This document shows positions 5,242 through 7,941 of a DNA stretch of 7,941 nucleotides, piece by piece. Where the stretch lies: assembly GCA_030916795.1 (NCBI GenBank), contig JAUPVZ010000048.1:1-7941 (forward strand), read 5' to 3'. Source of the stretch: Patescibacteria group bacterium. GTDB lineage: Bacteria; Patescibacteriota; Minisyncoccia; Phycocordibacterales; XYD1-FULL-46-19. The notes beneath the pieces are model-generated. The model had not been told where the DNA came from. It searched no databases and was given only the letters and a program-made list of their open reading frames with translations. The first letter of the stretch is position 1, and every line of letters starts with the position of its first letter. Position numbers and translations under genes: made by a program.

Positions 5242-6606
5242 ATGCTCGACAATAAACAATTATGGGAATCCGCCCTCGCTCAAATAGAACTTGGGATATC
5301 TAAAGCTAATTTTGGAACATGGTTTAAAAATACCTATATATACAAGCAAGAAGAGGGAATTATCTATATTAGTGCTCCAAATACTTTTGTTCGAGACTGG
5401 CTAAAAACCAAGTACCATAAGTTTATTTTAAAATCCTTAAGGGATGTTTCTCCTGATGCTAGGGGGCTAGAGTACATTATTGTGCGCCGGGACGATAAAA
5501 CCAAACCACCAGTCAACCAAGACTCCCAAACAACCAACAACCCCTCTGAGGATCTTGGTTTAAGTGAATTGTATATAAACAAAGATAGTAATTTAAACCC
5601 AAAATATACTTTTGATAGTTTTGTAGTGGGACCATTTAATGAAATTGCATACGCCGCCTCTCAAGCGGTTGTAAAGAACCCAGGGATGAATTATAACCCT
5701 CTCTATATTTACGGTCCCACTGGTGTTGGTAAAACCCACCTCCTCCAATCTATTGGCAATCATATAGCAAAACTAAATAGTAATAAGAGGGTTTTCTACA
5801 CTACCTCGGAAAATTTTACCGTTGATTGTGTAAATGCAATTATGAATAATAAGATTAATCTGTTTAAAGAAAAATACCGTAAATATGATCTAATAATTAT
5901 TGATGACATCCAATTCTTCTCAAACAAAGAAAAGACTCAGGAAGAGTTGTTTCATTTATTTAATCATTTTTATGAAAACAATAAGCAAATCATATTTTCA
6001 TCAGATCAACCACCTAAATATATTGAACACCTAGAAGAGCGACTTCGGTCTAGGTTTGAAGGGGGGATGATTGTTGATATAAGTAAACCAGACTATGAAT
6101 CACGTTTAGCTATATTGAGAACCAAAACCAAGCAATTAGACCAGCCTATTGCCCAAGAAATATTAGAATATATTGCATCTTCTATCCAGGATAGTATTAG
6201 AGAACTAGAAGGGACATTAAAATCTATTATTGTTCAAACCCAAGCTAAAAAGAAGGATTTGAGCCTAAATGATGTAAAAAATATATTAAAAAACAATATT
6301 AAACCCAAAAAAGCGGTATCTTTTAAAGATGTAATCAAAATCATCGCTGAATACTATAATATTGAAGAAAAATTCCTATACGAAAAGACAAGGAGGAAAG
6401 AAGTGGTTAAACCAAGACAAATAATAATGTATATATTAAGAGAAGACTTTAATACTTCTTACCCTTTTATTGGTCAAAAACTTGGTGGTAGAGATCATAC
6501 CACAGTAATTCACGCTTATGAAAAAATTAAAAAAGATATTAAATGTGATAATTTACTAAACCAAGAAGTTGAGCAAATTAGACAGCAATTATACAGTAAC
6601 ACTTGA
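5242..6606 (+). CDS. dnaA: Chromosomal replication initiator DnaA
   Basis: 454 residues with all four DnaA domains. Domain I (about 1-85) has LWESALAQIE...FGTWF. Domain II is a short linker (about 86-118). The AAA+ domain III holds Walker A GPTGVGKTHL (158-167), Walker B LIIIDDIQFF (217-226), the box VII arginine finger in ERLRSRFEGG (Arg271) and sensor II in SIRELEGTL (Arg320). Domain IV (about 355-454) is the DNA-binding part, with GGRDHTTVIHAYEKI (415-429) recognising DnaA boxes. DnaA-ATP opens the origin and recruits the helicase. The ATG at 5242 was chosen because the family N-terminus begins there and an upstream TTG falls inside the promoter. No Shine-Dalgarno is visible. The stop is a tandem TGA-TAA. 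All key residues are present and length is normal. It lies divergent to rpmH and upstream of dnaN, the classic origin layout. Confidence 0.98.
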   Translation: MLDNKQLWESALAQIELGISKANFGTWFKNTYIYKQEEGIIYISAPNTFVRDWLKTKYHKFILKSLRDVSPDARGLEYIIVRRDDKTKPPVNQDSQTTNNPSEDLGLSELYINKDSNLNPKYTFDSFVVGPFNEIAYAASQAVVKNPGMNYNPLYIYGPTGVGKTHLLQSIGNHIAKLNSNKRVFYTTSENFTVDCVNAIMNNKINLFKEKYRKYDLIIIDDIQFFSNKEKTQEELFHLFNHFYENNKQIIFSSDQPPKYIEHLEERLRSRFEGGMIVDISKPDYESRLAILRTKTKQLDQPIAQEILEYIASSIQDSIRELEGTLKSIIVQTQAKKKDLSLNDVKNILKNNIKPKKAVSFKDVIKIIAEYYNIEEKFLYEKTRRKEVVKPRQIIMYILREDFNTSYPFIGQKLGGRDHTTVIHAYEKIKKDIKCDNLLNQEVEQIRQQLYSNT

Positions 6607-6803
6607 TAACCTGGGGATTACTATGTGAACAAGTTGTATAAAAAGAGTTAATTAAAATAGGATAAAATAAACACAAATAGTTATACCAATATAATCCACA
6701 TTAGTATAAACATTTAATTAGTAAAATTAACTAAATAAAATCCTTATTTATCAAGTTAGAATAGAGATATACACATTTCCACACCCCTAATAATGAAATT
6801 ATT
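6607..6803. other. AT-rich dnaA-dnaN spacer; candidate oriC / unwinding region
   Basis: This 197-base gap holds no ORF of note and no tRNA. It is very AT-rich and carries DnaA-box-like 9-mers: TGTGAACAA (6624-6632, reverse TTGTTCACA, one mismatch to TTATNCACA), TAATCCACA (6692-6700, one mismatch to TTATCCACA) and ATATACACA (6767-6775, one mismatch to TTATNCACA). Weaker ones start at 6612, 6667, 6704 and 6775. A perfect TATAAT (6690-6695) overlaps the 6692 site but lacks a clear -35, so a dnaN promoter here is only possible. AT-rich palindromes include TAAATAA/TTATTTA (6732-6738 with 6744-6750). In such AT-rich DNA several of these matches will be chance. Position beside dnaA is the main reason to call it an origin candidate. 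Confidence 0.5.
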
Positions 6804-6807
6804 ATGA
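6788..6807 (+). promoter_or_regulatory. Hairpin and 4-codon ORF overlapping the dnaN start
   Basis: TAATAAT (6788-6794), loop GAA, ATTATTA (6798-6804): a perfect 7-bp palindrome whose last base is the A of the dnaN ATG. It takes the place where a Shine-Dalgarno site would be. Within it, ATG AAA TTA TTA TGA (6793-6807) is a complete reading frame encoding MKLL, whose TGA overlaps the dnaN ATG as ATGA, the arrangement that permits termination-reinitiation. The structure is seen directly; a role in dnaN translation is inference. Confidence 0.4.
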
Positions 6808-7907
6808 AAATAGAATGTTTAAAAAATAAATTACAAAAAGCAGTTTCAATTGCAGAGAGAGCCACTTCTCATAACTTATCTTTACCAGCACTTAAAAATA
6901 TTCTTTTAGAAGCCAATGATTCTAATTTGATAATCAAAGCGACAAATTTGGAAGTTGGTATTGAAATTAAGTTACCAGTAAAAGTAGTCAAAGAGGGGTT
7001 GGTAGCTTGCAACCCAAGTATTTTATCTAGTTTTTTATCAAATATTAAAGATGAGGATAAAATAATAGCCGAATTAGATAATGGAAATCTTTCTATTATG
7101 ACTCAATCAAACTCAACTCTTATAAAGAGTGAGGATTATGAAGATTTTCCTATTATTCCAAAAATAAGTAATCAAAAGCCAGTGGTTATTAAAAGTAGTG
7201 AATTAATAGCTGGTCTAAGATCGGTTATTTATTCATCAGCGGTATCTGATATTAAACCAGAAATATCTAGTGTTTATATATATGGAAATGATGATAAATT
7301 ATATTTTGTTGCCACAGATTCTTTTAGATTAGCGGAAAAGAATTTTCTTACTAGTCGTAAGCCAGATGGATTAACACCTTTAATTATTCCTTTTAAAAAT
7401 GCGGCTGAAATAATAAGAGTATTTGAAAATGAAGATACTGATGTAGAAATTCATTCTGATAATAATCAATTATCTCTAATTGGTGGGGGAGTACATATAA
7501 CATCTAGACTTATTGATGGTGTTTATCCTGATTATAATCAAATTATGCCAAAGTCTTTTGGTACCACCACAGCTGTTTTAAAAGAGGATCTAAGTCAGGC
7601 TCTAAAAGTATCTAATATATTTTCCGGTAAGTATCACCAAATTAAAATTGATTTATTGCCAGAAAAAAAACAAATAGTAATTTATTCAGAATCAGCTGAA
7701 ATTGGTAAAAATACTACTGTTATAAGTGCTGAAATAGATGGTCCAGCTTTCTCGGCAAATTATAATGCGCGTTATATATTAGAAGCATTTCAGTCTATAA
7801 ATTTTAGTGAAATAATGATTGGGGCTAATGAACCAAACAAGCCATTGTTAATAAAAGGCAAAGGTGACAGTACTTTTACTTATATTGTGATGCCGGTGAA
7901 TAGATAA
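6804..7907 (+). CDS. dnaN: DNA polymerase III sliding clamp (beta subunit)
   Basis: 367 residues, the usual clamp length, forming three similar domains (about 1-120, 125-250 and 251-367). The protein dimerises into a ring that tethers polymerase III and many repair proteins to DNA. Family landmarks are SLPALKNILLEA (26-37), KATNLEVGIEI (45-55), the hydrophobic-pocket strand ATDSFRLAEK (170-179), RLIDGVYPDYNQIMPK (235-250), FSANYNARYILEAFQ (316-330) and the C-terminal YIVMPVNR (360-367), which lines the partner-binding pocket. The start follows the conserved MK-(I/F) opening. No Shine-Dalgarno site is present; a hairpin overlaps the ATG. The gene is clearly more AT-rich than the secretion genes (12 G+C of 60 in 7021-7080). 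It follows dnaA as in most bacteria. The identification is secure. Confidence 0.98.
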   Translation: MKIECLKNKLQKAVSIAERATSHNLSLPALKNILLEANDSNLIIKATNLEVGIEIKLPVKVVKEGLVACNPSILSSFLSNIKDEDKIIAELDNGNLSIMTQSNSTLIKSEDYEDFPIIPKISNQKPVVIKSSELIAGLRSVIYSSAVSDIKPEISSVYIYGNDDKLYFVATDSFRLAEKNFLTSRKPDGLTPLIIPFKNAAEIIRVFENEDTDVEIHSDNNQLSLIGGGVHITSRLIDGVYPDYNQIMPKSFGTTTAVLKEDLSQALKVSNIFSGKYHQIKIDLLPEKKQIVIYSESAEIGKNTTVISAEIDGPAFSANYNARYILEAFQSINFSEIMIGANEPNKPLLIKGKGDSTFTYIVMPVNR

Positions 7908-7910
7908 TCT

Positions 7911-7941
7911 ATGAATCCCGTTAGAGGTCGCGAACACTAAA
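7911..7941 (+). other. Tiny ORF (MNPVRGREH) or start of a hairpin/repeat, cut by window edge
   Basis: Three bases after the dnaN stop, an ATG opens a 9-codon frame, MNPVRGREH, ending in TAA at 7938-7940. The stretch is GC-richer than dnaN and contains CCCGTTAG (7917-7924), with CTAAA just before the window edge. If CGGG or similar follows, this would be the left arm of a hairpin able to end the dnaN transcript, or one unit of a dispersed inverted repeat. The right side is missing, so nothing firmer can be said. Confidence 0.3.

Noticed and set aside
6604..6609. Recoded UGA (as glycine, known in some Patescibacteria), suggested by the TGA-TAA tandem stop of dnaA
   Set aside because: Nine genes, including dnaA and dnaN, have no in-frame TGA and encode all glycines by GGN, so the standard bacterial code fits.
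1..7941. CRISPR array, tRNA, rRNA, insertion sequence or integrase
   Set aside because: No spaced direct repeats, cloverleaf-like sequences, rRNA segments, transposase motifs or target duplications were seen.

Overview
The window looks like the replication-origin region of a bacterial chromosome from a reduced, host-associated lineage, most likely a Patescibacteria (Candidate Phyla Radiation) member. The reasons are the combination of a VirB4-type ATPase with a short two-helix T4SS-type pilin and Ig-like/propeller surface proteins; very compact AT-rich DNA; a small YidC without a large periplasmic domain; and no recognisable Shine-Dalgarno site at any of nine starts. This placement is inference from gene content. 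A 16S rRNA gene or marker-protein tree would be needed to confirm it.

Left part (1-3852, all + strand): five tightly packed genes. They are the 3' end of a VirB4-like ATPase, a membrane protein of unknown function with a proline-rich N-terminus, a secreted protein with three Ig-like repeats, a VirB2/TrbC-like pilin with two transmembrane helices and a low-complexity tail, and a membrane-anchored beta-propeller-like protein. Gaps are -1 to 13 bases, so this is probably one operon for an envelope-spanning type IV secretion or pilus-like apparatus. An intrinsic-terminator-like hairpin begins on the last stop codon and lies inside the end of the convergent gene.

Middle part (3849-5076, - strand): the conserved rpmH-rnpA-yidC operon, encoding ribosomal protein L34 (44 aa), the RNase P protein subunit, and the YidC/Oxa1 membrane insertase. 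No yidD, jag/khg or mnmE is seen beside it.

Right part (5077-7941): a divergent intergenic region with a DnaA-box-like cluster spaced exactly 11 bp apart and a good dnaA promoter, then dnaA (454 aa), a 197-base very AT-rich spacer with further DnaA-box-like sites (candidate oriC), and dnaN (367 aa). After dnaN the window ends inside a short GC-richer element that may begin a tiny ORF or a hairpin.

Strand composition shifts around dnaA: the + strand tends to be C-richer on the left and G-richer in dnaN. This fits replication starting here, and it means the secretion genes are transcribed toward the origin, head-on to the leftward fork. The most unusual local signals are a perfect 12-bp inverted repeat inside the propeller gene, a hairpin plus a 4-codon ORF fused to the dnaN start, and the helically phased DnaA-box-like sites beside the dnaA promoter.
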